Positions 25,037 through 34,297 of a DNA stretch of 64,000 nt are shown one piece after another (the stretch's first letter is position 1; each line of letters opens with the position of its first letter). The notes beneath the pieces are model-generated. The model was not told the DNA's origin and searched no databases. It saw only the letters and a list, made by a program, of their open reading frames with translations. Made by a program: the position numbers and the translations under genes. The stretch is from Nocardia caishijiensis NBRC 108228 (GTDB lineage Bacteria > Actinomycetota > Actinomycetes > Mycobacteriales > Mycobacteriaceae). Where the stretch lies: the NCBI RefSeq assembly GCF_001612825.1, contig NZ_BDBE01000041.1:121428-185427 (forward strand). The letters are read 5' to 3'.

Positions 25037-26293
25037 GTGACCGAGCAACTCCCCCAGTCCCAGGCCGAAGTCCAGGCGCTCGCCCGCCTGGCCGGTGACG
25101 AGTTCGTCGGCGCGGTCGACGGGATCGCGGCCATCCACCGCGCCATCAGCGATCGGGTGTTCACCGCCGTCCGCGCGGGTGTCGGGGCGGCGGCGGACCC
25201 GGTGAAGGTCGTGCACGACGCGATCACCGACAGCGTGTACGCGGTCGTCGGCGGTACCGGGTACGTGGTCGGGGAGGTGGCAGGCGCGGTGCAGGTGCCC
25301 GGCCTGCCCGCGCCCTCGCGCACCGTCTGGGGCGCCGGGTTCCTCGCCGCCGTCCAAGGACTGATCGGCGACGCCCTCGAGGACGACGCACCGATTCTGG
25401 CCTCCCCCATGACCATTCGTGTGGACGGCACCCCGGTCCCGCCCGAACAACTCGCCGCCCACGTCCCGGTGCCGACGACACGGTTGGTCGTCCTGCTGCA
25501 CGGATTGGTCGAGACCGAGCACGCTTGGCGCCTGGGCGGCAGGCCGACCTACGGCGAACGCCTCGACGACGATCTCGGCTACACCCCGGTGTTCGTGCGC
25601 TACAACACCGGTCTGCACATCTCCGAGAACGCCGCACAGCTCACCGCCCTGCTCGCCCGGCTGGTGGCGCAGTGGCCGCTTCCGGTCCACGAGATCTGCC
25701 TGATCGGACACTCCATGGGTGGGCTGGTCGCACGCGGCGCCTGCCATCTGGCCGACCAGACCGACGAGCCCTGGGCACGATCGGTACGCCAGGTGGTGTG
25801 CCTCGGTTCACCGCATCTCGGCGCCCCGCTCGAACAGTTCGTGCACTACGCCGCCGCGGTGCTCGACCGCCTACCCGAGACCCGCCCGCTGAGCACGCTG
25901 CTGCGCAGGCGCAGCGCGGGTATCCGCGATCTGCGCCAGGGCTCGCTGGTCGACGAGGACTGGCGCGATCGCGACGTCGACGCACTGCGCGCCGAGGCGG
26001 TCCGCGAGGTACCGCTGCTGCCCGGTGCCGACCACTATTTCGTCACCGCGTCGATCACCCACAGCCCGAGACATCCGCTCGGGACGGTGATCGGCGACGG
26101 CATGGTGTTGCGCGGCAGCGGTTCCGGAGTCGGCCGCGGTAGGCGCATCGGTTTCGACAGCGGCAACGGGCTGCACGTACCGGGCGCCAACCATTTCAGC
26201 CTGCTCAATCACGACGCCGTCTACACCGCACTGCACGGATGGTTGTCCGGGACGCCCCACCATCCGGTTCAGCTCGATACGCTGGGGTCATGA
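25037..26293 (+). CDS. Alpha/beta hydrolase (esterase/lipase, PGAP1-like)
   Basis: A 418-residue hydrolase. The nucleophile elbow is GHSMGG near residue 225, the oxyanion region is VVLLHGLVETEHAWR, and a catalytic His is likely in VPGANHFSLLNHD near the C terminus. The first 130 residues are a helical region of alternating Ala/Val typical of a common actinobacterial esterase group. GTG 25037 is the start that fits; the same frame is open far upstream but noncoding there. It has no signal peptide. The stop overlaps the ATG of the HugZ-like gene (ATGA), so the pair is coupled. Confidence 0.8.
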   Translation: MTEQLPQSQAEVQALARLAGDEFVGAVDGIAAIHRAISDRVFTAVRAGVGAAADPVKVVHDAITDSVYAVVGGTGYVVGEVAGAVQVPGLPAPSRTVWGAGFLAAVQGLIGDALEDDAPILASPMTIRVDGTPVPPEQLAAHVPVPTTRLVVLLHGLVETEHAWRLGGRPTYGERLDDDLGYTPVFVRYNTGLHISENAAQLTALLARLVAQWPLPVHEICLIGHSMGGLVARGACHLADQTDEPWARSVRQVVCLGSPHLGAPLEQFVHYAAAVLDRLPETRPLSTLLRRRSAGIRDLRQGSLVDEDWRDRDVDALRAEAVREVPLLPGADHYFVTASITHSPRHPLGTVIGDGMVLRGSGSGVGRGRRIGFDSGNGLHVPGANHFSLLNHDAVYTALHGWLSGTPHHPVQLDTLGS

Positions 26294-27102
26294 CTCTCGA
26301 CCACGGCGATCCCGGCGACGCACCGGCCATTCCGCTGCCCACCGCTCCCCTGGCCAACGACGCGCGACCGTCCGCCGCCGAGGAGGCCAGAACCATTGCG
26401 GCCGCGTCCAATACGGGCACCCTGGCCAGCCTCACCGCCGACGGCGCGCCGTGGGCGTCGTTCATCACCTACGGACTGCTCGACGGCGCTCCCGTACTGA
26501 GTGTGTCGCGGCTGGCCGAGCACGGACGCAACCTGGCCACCGATCCGCGCGCCAGCATCGCGATCGTGACGCCGGACATGCCCGCCGATCCGCTCGCGGG
26601 CACACGGATCACCCTGGCCGGTGTGGTGGAGCGCCCGAGCGGCGCCGAGGCCGAGGCGGCCCGCGCCGCGCACCTGGCGGCGGTACCCGCCGCGAAGTAC
26701 TACATCGATTACAGCGACTTCACGCTGTGGGTGCTCCGGGTCGAACGGGTGCGCTGGGTCGGTGGTTACGGGCGGATGGATTCCGCGACCGCCGCGCAGT
26801 ACCTCGCCGCACGCCCGGACCCGATCATGCCGCAGGCGGCGCCTGGCATCGCCCACCTCAATGCCGATCATGCCGACGCCCTGCTCGCCATGGCCACCCA
26901 GCTCGGCGGCTTCCCCGACGCCACGGCCGCCACCTGCGAACGAGCCGACCGCTACGGTCTCGAACTACGGGTCGAGACCCCGCGCGGGGTGGCGCGCACC
27001 CGCGTCGGCTATGCCGAACCGCTCACCGAGATCGGTCAGTTGCGGGCCGCGACAGTGGAGTTGACGCGGCGGGCGCGGTCGATGGCCGAGCAGCTCTCCT
27101 AG
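26290..27102 (+). CDS. HugZ-like pyridoxamine 5'-phosphate oxidase-fold protein with DUF2470 domain
   Basis: A 270-residue protein with a split-barrel flavin/heme-binding fold at residues 30-165 (SNTGTLASLTADGAPWASFITYGLL, SRLAEHGRNLATDPRAS) and a C-terminal DUF2470 domain (APGIAHLNADHADALLAMA). HugZ/HutZ proteins of this layout bind heme and some degrade it; others are flavin-reductase-like. The heme-degrading His cannot be assigned by eye. ATG 26290 overlaps the esterase stop; the longer frame start is inside the esterase gene and was not used. Confidence 0.8.
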   Translation: MTLDHGDPGDAPAIPLPTAPLANDARPSAAEEARTIAAASNTGTLASLTADGAPWASFITYGLLDGAPVLSVSRLAEHGRNLATDPRASIAIVTPDMPADPLAGTRITLAGVVERPSGAEAEAARAAHLAAVPAAKYYIDYSDFTLWVLRVERVRWVGGYGRMDSATAAQYLAARPDPIMPQAAPGIAHLNADHADALLAMATQLGGFPDATAATCERADRYGLELRVETPRGVARTRVGYAEPLTEIGQLRAATVELTRRARSMAEQLS

Positions 27103-27105
27103 CCG

Positions 27106-27456
27106 TCAGTTCCAGAGCACGGCGACCAGCACGTTCACGATGGCGAGACCACCCGCGGCATCGGTCATCCAGTCGACCTTCTTGCCGCGCTTGGCATCGG
27201 CGCGACCGACTTCGGCGAATCCGGCCACCGCGATCGCGATGACGAGTTTCACGGCCAGTTTCGTCGTGTCGGGTTCCTTGCCGAGCGAATCGAGACCCGA
27301 GGCGAGACCCGCGAGGATCAGGCCGGTGATCAGCTGGGCCCGCGCGCCCCACACCATCAGTTCCGAGACCACCGGGCGCGCGGCGACATAGCCACCGACG
27401 ACGGCCGCCATCCCGAGCAGATGGGTGACGACCGCCAGGTCGTAAACGAATTCCAT
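27106..27456 (-). CDS. Small integral membrane protein
   Basis: A 116-residue protein of about four hydrophobic helices (FVYDLAVVTHLLGMAAVVGGYVA, LITGLILAGLASG, LAVKLVIAIAVAGFAEV, GLAIVNVLVAVLW). The start is ATG 27456 (MEFVYDL). Families with this size and layout occur widely in Nocardia and Mycobacterium as 'membrane protein' of unknown role. The H in VVTHLLGM is the only charged/polar residue inside the first span. It is convergent with the HugZ-like gene, four bases apart. Confidence 0.6.
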   Translation of the reverse strand: MEFVYDLAVVTHLLGMAAVVGGYVAARPVVSELMVWGARAQLITGLILAGLASGLDSLGKEPDTTKLAVKLVIAIAVAGFAEVGRADAKRGKKVDWMTDAAGGLAIVNVLVAVLWN

Positions 27457-27480
27457 GACTACCGAGCGTAGTTCACACGA

Positions 27481-27512
27481 CGATGGCCGGTACCCCGCGG
27501 CACCGGCCATCG
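27481..27512 (-). terminator. Hairpin downstream of the HdeD gene
   Basis: Perfect 11-base arms CGATGGCCGGT and ACCGGCCATCG with a ten-base loop, 13 bases after the hdeD-like stop on the minus strand and just upstream of the next minus-strand gene. Confidence 0.7.
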
Positions 27513-27525
27513 TGGACCCATGTGG

Positions 27526-28110
27526 TTACCGGACGGACTGGTCGAGCAGGTGCGCGTCCTTGCGCATCCCGAACGCGGTGATGATCTCCATGATGCCGAT
27601 GACGATCAGGAAGATGCCGACGACGAGAACCAGCGTGGCGAGCGAGCTGATCGGCCAGACGATCAGGATCACACCGGCGATCGCGCTCAGCACGCCGTAG
27701 AAGATCTGCCAGCCGCGGCCGGGAATGCTCGGTTCCGAGATCGCCACGAACAGCACGGTGATGCCGCGGAACAACCAGCTGATGCCGATCCACAAGGCGA
27801 GCAGCACGATCGAGGTGAGGTCGTCGCGGAAGCAGAACACACCGATGATCAGCGACAGCACACCGCTGATGAACGAGAGCACCCGCAGGCTCGTACTCGG
27901 TAGATGCGTGAACGCGGCGACCAGCTGGAAAATACCGCTGGCGACCATATAGATACCGAAGAGGACACCGGCGACGAGCAATGACGGACCGGGCCACACG
28001 AGCACGATGATGCCGAGGACCACCGCGAGAAGACCGGTGACCAGAATTGTTTGCCAGGTTTTCTTGGCAAGCGCGGTAAAAGGGTTCTCCAACACGGTAT
28101 TTGTCGTCAT
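27526..28110 (-). CDS. HdeD family (DUF308) membrane protein
   Basis: A 194-residue protein with six predicted membrane helices arranged as three two-helix DUF308 repeats (ILVTGLLAVVLGIIVLVWPG, FISGVLSLIIGVFCF, IFYGVLSAIAGVILIVWP). In enterobacteria HdeD helps acid resistance at high density; in actinobacteria the role is not known. ATG 28110 is well placed before TTNTVLENPF. It is divergent from the glycosyltransferase gene, with about 165 bases between. Confidence 0.85.
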   Translation of the reverse strand: MTTNTVLENPFTALAKKTWQTILVTGLLAVVLGIIVLVWPGPSLLVAGVLFGIYMVASGIFQLVAAFTHLPSTSLRVLSFISGVLSLIIGVFCFRDDLTSIVLLALWIGISWLFRGITVLFVAISEPSIPGRGWQIFYGVLSAIAGVILIVWPISSLATLVLVVGIFLIVIGIMEIITAFGMRKDAHLLDQSVR

Positions 28111-28276
28111 GACGAGATGTTATGCCCGTCAGCTCTCATTACCTGGAAAGTTGCTGAAGCTGTGATCGTGTCGCGGCGCACACCCCGCCCCCGAGCGGGC
28201 GCGTCGCGACGCGCGGTGACGCGCGACACCTCATTGCCCCGGCGAACGTTTGGCGCGTTCCGCTCCCGGGTAGGTG

Positions 28277-29257
28277 ATGGGAGTGTCGGTTGTACTCGTG
28301 CTGCAAGCTCGTGGACTCGGTGATCTGCTCGCCGCGGTCCCGGCTCTGCGTGCCCTGCGCCGGGCCGAACCAGGCAGCCGCATCGTGCTGGCCGCGCCCC
28401 ATCGCCTCGAACAGATCGTCGACCTGATCTCCTCGGTCGACGAACTCGTCGCCACCGCCGATCCGGCGGCCCTGATCTGGGACGGTCCCGCGCCCGAGCT
28501 GGCGGTCAATCTGCACGGCCCGGACGGCGCGAGCGCGCGGGCGCTGGCCGATACCGGCGCCAAGCGGATCATCGGTCACCGGACCCCGGGCCTGCCCCGG
28601 CTCACCGGGCCGCGCTGGGACCCCGAGGCCCACGTCGCGGATCGGTGGTGTCAGTTGCTCGAGAGCGAGGGCATCGCCGCCGATCGGCGCAACCTCGGCC
28701 TGGTCCCGCCTGTGGCCTCCATCAGCCGTCGCGACTGTGTGGTGGTGCACGTCGGCGCCGGGGCGCCCGCGCGCCGTTGGCCGCCGGACCGGTTCGCCGC
28801 CGTGGTGCGGCACCTGATGGTCCTCGGTCGCGACGTGGTGCTCACCGGTGACCCGTTCGAACGTGACATCGCCGTCCAGGTCGCCGCGCAGGCGGGGCTG
28901 CCCGACGACCGGGTGCTCGCGGGCAGGCAGAACCTCACCGATCTCGCGGCAACCGTGGCCGGGGCCTCGCTCGTGATCAGCGGTGATACCGGCGTCGCGC
29001 ACCTGGCCACCGCCTTCGGCACTCGCACCGTGTTGCTGTTCGGGCCGACCCCTCCGCGGCGCGGTGGCCCGCCCGCGCATCTCCTGGGCAGGCACGCGGT
29101 GCTGTGGGCCGGGCAGGTCGGCGACCCCGACGCCCGCACCCCCGACCCCGGGCTGTTGCGGATCGGGATACCCGAGGTTATCGCCGCGGTGGACGCGCAA
29201 CTCGACAAGCAGGACTGGGCGGAGTCGAGTCGCTCGCGTTATCGCCGGGTGGGCTGA
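28277..29257 (+). CDS. Glycosyltransferase family 9
   Basis: A 326-residue GT9 (ADP-heptose:LPS heptosyltransferase fold) protein. The N-terminal LVLQARGLGDLLAAVPALRALRRAEP is the family signature; HVGAGAPARRWPPDRFAAV and ISGDTGVAHLATAFGTRTVLLFGPT form the nucleotide-sugar site of the C-terminal domain. In actinomycetes without LPS, such enzymes add sugars to cell-envelope glycans or glycolipids. The start may be GTG 28274, ATG 28277 or GTG 28283. It overlaps the end of the convergent ArsR gene by about 19 bases. Confidence 0.85.
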   Translation: MGVSVVLVLQARGLGDLLAAVPALRALRRAEPGSRIVLAAPHRLEQIVDLISSVDELVATADPAALIWDGPAPELAVNLHGPDGASARALADTGAKRIIGHRTPGLPRLTGPRWDPEAHVADRWCQLLESEGIAADRRNLGLVPPVASISRRDCVVVHVGAGAPARRWPPDRFAAVVRHLMVLGRDVVLTGDPFERDIAVQVAAQAGLPDDRVLAGRQNLTDLAATVAGASLVISGDTGVAHLATAFGTRTVLLFGPTPPRRGGPPAHLLGRHAVLWAGQVGDPDARTPDPGLLRIGIPEVIAAVDAQLDKQDWAESSRSRYRRVG

Positions 29258-29589
29258 GCGGGCGGTACGGCGGCGGTGGGTCCACCGGCGGCGCGGAGCG
29301 CGGCGGCATGCGCGGCGAGCGCACTCGGCCAGAACTGCTCGAGGTAGTCGCGGGCGTCGTTGAGCCCGCGCGGATCGAGGGAGTACAGGTGGCGGTTGCC
29401 GTCACGACGCATGCTCACCAGGTGCGCCTCGCGCAGGATGCGCAGGTGCTGGGACGCGGCCGAACTGGTGATGCCGGTGGCCTCGGCCAGCTCGGCGACC
29501 GAGCGCGGGCCCTGCGGTAGCGACTCGAAGATCGCGCGCCGGGTGGCGTCGGATAACGCGGAGATTGCCCGAACTCCGTTAGCGTCCAC
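29239..29589 (-). CDS. ArsR family winged-helix regulator
   Basis: About 116 residues from GTG 29589. The winged helix is clear: ISALSDATRRAIFESLPQGPRSVAELAEATGITSSAASQHLRILREAHLV, then a wing RRDGNRHLYSLDPRGL. No metal-binding Cys box (ELCVCDL) is present, so it belongs to the metal-independent branch. The frame extends to ATG 29700, adding 37 residues that look unlike the family; GTG 29589 gives the normal length, though no good ribosome site is seen. It is divergent from the M23 peptidase gene. Confidence 0.8.
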   Translation of the reverse strand: MDANGVRAISALSDATRRAIFESLPQGPRSVAELAEATGITSSAASQHLRILREAHLVSMRRDGNRHLYSLDPRGLNDARDYLEQFWPSALAAHAAALRAAGGPTAAVPPAQPTRR

Positions 29590-29773
29590 TGAACAAGTGT
29601 GCTCGGCGAACCGCTGGTCGGCAATGATCTTGTGGTCACGGTATTTCGGCCGGTCGCTTCCTGGAATTTTCCGATTCGAGTCGCAATTGTTATAGATCAA
29701 CTGGGGTTATAGCCGCTCGTGATGGCAGCCACAGAGTTCGCCGCGTCCGTTACGAATTAGCTACCTTCGAGAC

Positions 29774-30529
29774 ATGTTCGTGACCAACCCGTTATCCGCC
29801 CGGATCTCCGACGCCTTCGCCGGTCGTCTGGGAGGCGTTGTCGCGGGTGCCGTGGCCCTGTCCGCACTCGTGGGAACGTCCGCCGCCGCCTTCAGCGGCC
29901 CCGAGACCCCGACCACCACCGCCGTCGCGGCGTCGTCGGCGGACGCCCTCGGCGTCTCGCAGGCCCGCTTCACCTCCGCCACCGCGCCCGTGGTGCAGAC
30001 CGAGACCCCCGCCGCCGCGCCGGTGGCCTGGGAAGAGCACCGTGAGGCCCTCCAGGCCGCACTGCCGCCGCTGCCCGCGCCGCTGCCCTTCATCGCCCCG
30101 CCCCCGCCGCCGCGTCCGCAGACCGTTCGACCGGTCAACGGCCGCCTGACCTCCTACTACGGCCCCCGCTGGGGTGCCGCGCACAACGGCATCGACTTCG
30201 GTGATCCGATCGGCGCACCGGTCTTCGCCGTCACCGACGGTACCGTCATCGAGACTGGTCCCGCCTCCGGCTTCGGCCTGTGGGTCCGCGTCCAGCAGGA
30301 CGACGGCACCATCGGCGTGTTCGGTCACGTCAACGAGATCCTGGTGCAGCCGGGTCAGCACGTGAACGCGGGCGACGTCATCGCCACCGTCGGTAACCGT
30401 GGCCAGTCCACCGGCCCCCACCTGCACTACGAAGTGCACGTGCCGGACGGCTCGCTCTACGGTGCCCCGATCGACCCGCACCCGTGGCTCGCCGCGCGCG
30501 GTATCGACGTCGGCGTCCCGCAGGACTGA
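29774..30529 (+). CDS. Secreted M23 family metallopeptidase (LytM-type)
   Basis: A 251-residue exported peptidase. A hydrophobic signal segment covers residues 18-40 with a probable cleavage at TSAAAF; a Pro-rich linker (PLPAPLPFIAPPPPPRPQ) leads to an M23 domain from about residue 117. The zinc ligands are H137 and D141 (HNGIDFG) and H218 of HLH (216-218). It probably cuts peptidoglycan cross-links or binds the wall in growth and division. It is monocistronic; the upstream region has no recognisable ydaO-type riboswitch by eye. Confidence 0.88.
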   Translation: MFVTNPLSARISDAFAGRLGGVVAGAVALSALVGTSAAAFSGPETPTTTAVAASSADALGVSQARFTSATAPVVQTETPAAAPVAWEEHREALQAALPPLPAPLPFIAPPPPPRPQTVRPVNGRLTSYYGPRWGAAHNGIDFGDPIGAPVFAVTDGTVIETGPASGFGLWVRVQQDDGTIGVFGHVNEILVQPGQHVNAGDVIATVGNRGQSTGPHLHYEVHVPDGSLYGAPIDPHPWLAARGIDVGVPQD

Positions 30530-30532
30530 TCC

Positions 30533-31429
30533 TCACCACGCACTGATCGCCGCCCGACGGGCGATCAGGAAATCCCGAAGCCGCGCGACCGCGAGCGTCG
30601 GCCCATGGTCTCCCGAGACCAGGCCGATCTCGCGGTCGCGTTCGCCATCGATGCGCACCACGGCCAGATCGGGGTGCGGTGTCTCGGCGACCGGGAGCAG
30701 CGCCACACCGAGCCCGAGCGCGACCAGTGCGCGCAGCGTCTCGAATTCGGTGATCTCGAACAGCACTCGCGGAGCGAAACCCGCTGCGGCACACCAGGTG
30801 TCGAGGAGAGCTCGCAGCTGGTAGGTCGGCGGGTTGGCGATGAACGCCTCGCCCGCGAGCTCCGCGAGCGCCACCTGTGAGCGCGCCGCCAGCGGGTGGG
30901 TCCTGGCCACGTGCAGGTCGACGCGCTGACGACCGAGCACGACCGTCGGCAGGTCGGACGGCGGCGGGATCATCACCGCCAGGTCCAGCCTGCCGTCGCG
31001 GACCTGCTCGGCCAGCGCTTCGCCGTGCGCCTGCACCAGGTGTAGGCGGATGCCCGGCGCGCGGGTGTGGAACTGCGCGAGCAGCGCGGGGACGCTGATC
31101 GGCCCGAGGGTGAGCGGGAATCCGAACCGCACGAGACCGGTCTCCGGGTCGGCGTCGGCCCGGACCCGGCGCACGGCGTCGTCGAGTGCTCGCAGCAGTC
31201 CTCGCGTTCGTTCGTGCAGGTCACGACCCTGTGGTGTGAGCGTCACCCCGCGACCCGAAGGCTGGAACAGGGACACACCGAGGTGCTGTTCCAAGGTCTT
31301 GATCCGACGGCTCAGCGAGGACTGCGGCACCTCGAGACGGTGTGCCGCCCGGGTGAAGTTGCCCTCCTCGGCGGCGGCGTCGAAGGCCGCGAGCAGGGGC
31401 GCGACGACGCGTGCGCCGTATTCATCCAT
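30533..31429 (-). CDS. LysR family transcriptional regulator
   Basis: A 298-residue LysR regulator. The N-terminal winged helix is AFDAAAEEGNFTRAAHRLEVPQSSLSRRIKTLEQHLGVSLFQPSGRGVTLT; the remainder is the periplasmic-binding-like effector domain. It starts at ATG 31429 and is divergent from mqo with 89 bases between, so by the usual LysR arrangement it probably regulates mqo, a central carbon gene. The effector is not known. Its stop is three bases beyond the M23 peptidase stop on the other strand. Confidence 0.9.
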   Translation of the reverse strand: MDEYGARVVAPLLAAFDAAAEEGNFTRAAHRLEVPQSSLSRRIKTLEQHLGVSLFQPSGRGVTLTPQGRDLHERTRGLLRALDDAVRRVRADADPETGLVRFGFPLTLGPISVPALLAQFHTRAPGIRLHLVQAHGEALAEQVRDGRLDLAVMIPPPSDLPTVVLGRQRVDLHVARTHPLAARSQVALAELAGEAFIANPPTYQLRALLDTWCAAAGFAPRVLFEITEFETLRALVALGLGVALLPVAETPHPDLAVVRIDGERDREIGLVSGDHGPTLAVARLRDFLIARRAAISAW

Positions 31430-31518
31430 ATTCGGATCATAAGCCCGTCGATTCCGTGTTGGACGGATCAGTATCGATGGTCCGACGATGGCGGTACACG
31501 GCTATCGGGAGGTTCGAC

Positions 31519-33057
31519 ATGGATGCCAGGGCACACGAATCCGGTTGCGGAGAAGACATTCTCGACGCGGTACTGATCGGCGGCGGCATCATGTCGGCCA
31601 CCCTCGGCGCCCTGCTGAGCACTCTCGCTCCGGACTGGTCGATCGCATTGTTCGAGCGGCTCGGCGAACCGGCGGGTGAGAGTTCCGGTGCGTGGAACAA
31701 CGCGGGCACCGGGCATTCGGGCCTGTGCGAGCTCAACTACATGCCGGATCCGGACGACGCGAGTACGGCCGCGCGGATCGCCGAGCAGTTCGCCCTGTCC
31801 CGGCGGTTCTGGTCGGCACTGGCCGCGCGCGGCGCGTTCCCCGACCCGGACGCAGCCCACCCGTCGGCCGAGCACAGTCCCCTCGAGGCCTTCCAGACGT
31901 CGACACCGCACGTGACCGTGGTCTTCGGCGACCGCGATATCGCTTACCTGCGGCGTCGCTGGGCCACCCTGCGCGAGCTGCCCGCCTTCGCCGCGATGGA
32001 GTACACCGAGGATCGCGCGGTGATCGGCGCGTGGGCGCCGCTTCTGGTACGTGGCCGGGCCGACGACGAACCGATGGCGGCGACCCGGCACACCGGCGGC
32101 ACCGATATCGACTTCGGCGCCCTCACCAGGGCGTTGCTGGCGACGATGACCGAGGCGGGCAATCCGGTGCGGCTGCATCGCGAAATCACCGGCTTGCGGC
32201 GCGGCGCCGACGGGCTGTGGACCGTGCGTGGGCGCGACCTGGATTCCGGGCGGAGGTTCCGGGTACGCACCCGGTTCGTGTTCGTCGGCGCGGGCGGTTA
32301 CGCGCTGCGGTTGTTGCAGCGGGCCCAGCTACCCGAGGTGCGTGGGTACGCGGTACTGCCGATGGGCGCGCAGTTCCTGCGGACTCGCGAGCCCGAAGTG
32401 GTGGCCGAGCACACGGTGAAGGTGTACAGCCAGGCCGCGCTCGGCGCACCGCCGATGTCGGTGCCGCATCTGGATCGGCGGGAGGTCGACGGGTCGGCCG
32501 CACTGATGTTCGGCCCGTACGCCACGTTCAGTACCCGGCTGCTGCGCCGCGGGTCCCTGACCGATTTGTTCACGACGGTGCGCCCACACAATGTGGTGCC
32601 GCTCCTCTCGGCGTGCGTGCGAAATATGCACCTCGGCCGCTATCTGCTCGGTCAGCTGTTCGCCTCGCGTCGGGACAAGTTCGCCGAGCTGCAGCGGTTC
32701 TACCCCACCGCCGACGCCGCCGACTGGGAGCTGATCCAGGCCGGTCAACGCGCGCAGCTGGTGAAACCCGACGGGCGCTTCGGCGGGGAACTCCAGTTCG
32801 GTACCGAACTCGTCACCGGGGCCGACGGCACCATCGCCGGTTTGCTCGGCGCCTCCCCCGGCGCCTCCATCGCCCTCGACATCATGCGCGATCTTCTCGA
32901 TCGCTGCTTTCCCGCGCGACGCCACGAGTGGGCTCCGGTGCTCACCGAGCTCCTACCGGACGCCCCGGCGGCGAATTCGGCGGGCATTCCGTTGGCTACC
33001 GTGCTTTCTCTTGTCGCCCAACAGATTCCGCTGGATGACATGTCCGGCAACAGCTGA
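31519..33057 (+). CDS. mqo: Malate:quinone oxidoreductase
   Basis: A 512-residue FAD enzyme that oxidises malate to oxaloacetate and passes electrons to the quinone pool at the membrane, an alternative to malate dehydrogenase in the TCA cycle. The FAD motif is VLIGGGIMSATLGALL, followed by the Mqo signature SSGAWNNAGTGHSGLCELNY; HTGGTDIDFGALTR and GGELQFGTELVTG are further family segments. ATG 31519 was chosen because GGGAGG precedes it and it yields the usual length; the frame opens earlier at 31411 without homology. It is divergent from a LysR gene. Confidence 0.93.
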   Translation: MDARAHESGCGEDILDAVLIGGGIMSATLGALLSTLAPDWSIALFERLGEPAGESSGAWNNAGTGHSGLCELNYMPDPDDASTAARIAEQFALSRRFWSALAARGAFPDPDAAHPSAEHSPLEAFQTSTPHVTVVFGDRDIAYLRRRWATLRELPAFAAMEYTEDRAVIGAWAPLLVRGRADDEPMAATRHTGGTDIDFGALTRALLATMTEAGNPVRLHREITGLRRGADGLWTVRGRDLDSGRRFRVRTRFVFVGAGGYALRLLQRAQLPEVRGYAVLPMGAQFLRTREPEVVAEHTVKVYSQAALGAPPMSVPHLDRREVDGSAALMFGPYATFSTRLLRRGSLTDLFTTVRPHNVVPLLSACVRNMHLGRYLLGQLFASRRDKFAELQRFYPTADAADWELIQAGQRAQLVKPDGRFGGELQFGTELVTGADGTIAGLLGASPGASIALDIMRDLLDRCFPARRHEWAPVLTELLPDAPAANSAGIPLATVLSLVAQQIPLDDMSGNS

Positions 33058-33250
33058 TGCTCCGGCGGCACGGGCTCTGGAATCGTCACAGCGGCCGATG
33101 CGCACTCGAGAGTGAGACCTCACACACCGAGATCTAGGGGTGGTCAGACGGGTGAGCCAGGGGTGAGGTCGGCCTAGTACGACGGTAGGGGTACCCGGAC
33201 CGTTCCGCAGCGGGAGGTGCTGTGGCGCATGGCATTTCTACCGTCGGGAC

Positions 33251-34264
33251 ATGGCGACGATCGACCTCACCCAGACCCTTTCCCGCTTCGGGCTCCAGAC
33301 CAGGCCGAGGAACGAGCAGGCACCCTGGCACGGGCCGCTGTTGGTCAATTCGGCGCTGATGACCGCGCTGGTCCTGGTGTCGATGATCGGCATGGTCGTC
33401 GACGACCGGCTGCTGCTCGGTGAATCGGTGTGGCTCAAACCGGCCAAGTTCGGTTTCGCGTTCGCCGTCTACGGCCTGACGCTGGCCTGGATACTGCGGC
33501 TGCCGCATCGGGGTCGACGGGCCACCTGGTGGCTCGGCACCGTCTTCGCGGTCACCGGGGTACTCGACGTCGGATTCATCGCCGTGCAGGCGGCACGCGG
33601 GACCTTCAGCCATTTCAACACCGCCGCCGACCCGGTCAATCAGCTCGGTCAGCAGGTCTTCGCCTCCGGTGTACCCGGCCTGTTCCTGGCGAATCTCGTC
33701 CTGGTGGTGATCGTCTCGTGGCAAAAGCTCACCGATCGTCCGACCGCGATCGCCTTGAAGGCTGGGCTGTGGCTGGCGGTGGTCGGCATGATGCTCGGAT
33801 ATCTGATGGGCTTCACCGGTCCCCAGCTCGTCCGCCAGGCGGACGGCACCGTCGTCGGGTTGGCGGCGGGGCACACCGTCGCGCCGGACTCCCCCGCCGC
33901 CGCGGCCCGCGACGGGCTCGGCGCGATGCCGATCACCCATTGGAGTACCACCGGGGGTGACCTGCGGATCCCGCACTTCGTGGGGCTGCACGGTATCCAG
34001 GTGTTGCTGGTCCTCGCTGTCGCGCTGACCGCGCTCGCCGCCCGCTATCGCTGGCTGCGCACCGAGCGCACCCGCGCCGCCCTGGTCGGCGTGGCCGTCA
34101 TGGGGTATGCCGGGCTGCTCACGCTGGTGTTCTGGCAGGCCCTGCGCGGGCAGCCGCTCACCGGTCCCGACCTGGCCACCGGCGGGGCGGCGCTCGGGCT
34201 GCTCGGGTTCGTCACCGTCGGTGTCACGGCGATCTACCTGCGTTCCCGCGAGACATCGGCCTAG
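33251..34264 (+). CDS. Multispan membrane protein of unknown function with conserved histidines
   Basis: A 337-residue protein with about eight or nine membrane helices. I recognise the pattern from many actinobacterial and other hypothetical proteins but not a function. Features that look conserved are WLKPAKFGFAFAVYG, ARGTFSHFN, then MPITHWSTTGGDLRIPHFVGLHGIQ. Several histidines (in SHFN, THWS, PHFV, LHGI) sit at membrane edges, which would suit heme or metal binding, though this is only inference. ATG 33251 starts before a short soluble N terminus. It is monocistronic. Confidence 0.75.
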   Translation: MATIDLTQTLSRFGLQTRPRNEQAPWHGPLLVNSALMTALVLVSMIGMVVDDRLLLGESVWLKPAKFGFAFAVYGLTLAWILRLPHRGRRATWWLGTVFAVTGVLDVGFIAVQAARGTFSHFNTAADPVNQLGQQVFASGVPGLFLANLVLVVIVSWQKLTDRPTAIALKAGLWLAVVGMMLGYLMGFTGPQLVRQADGTVVGLAAGHTVAPDSPAAAARDGLGAMPITHWSTTGGDLRIPHFVGLHGIQVLLVLAVALTALAARYRWLRTERTRAALVGVAVMGYAGLLTLVFWQALRGQPLTGPDLATGGAALGLLGFVTVGVTAIYLRSRETSA

Positions 34265-34297
34265 CCACCACGCGGCGCCCGATGGCGCCCACCGGGT

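Noticed and set aside
29590..29700. Extended N terminus of the ArsR regulator
   Set aside because: The extra 37 residues do not match the ArsR family and would make it unusually long; the GTG at 29589 gives normal length. Start not proven.
29701..29773. ydaO/c-di-AMP riboswitch before the M23 peptidase
   Set aside because: The leader is too short and I cannot see the conserved riboswitch core.
31430..31518. Inverted repeat GTTGGAC/GTCCGAC as a LysR box between the LysR gene and mqo
   Set aside because: One mismatch, wide spacing and no T-N11-A pattern that stands out; too weak to call.
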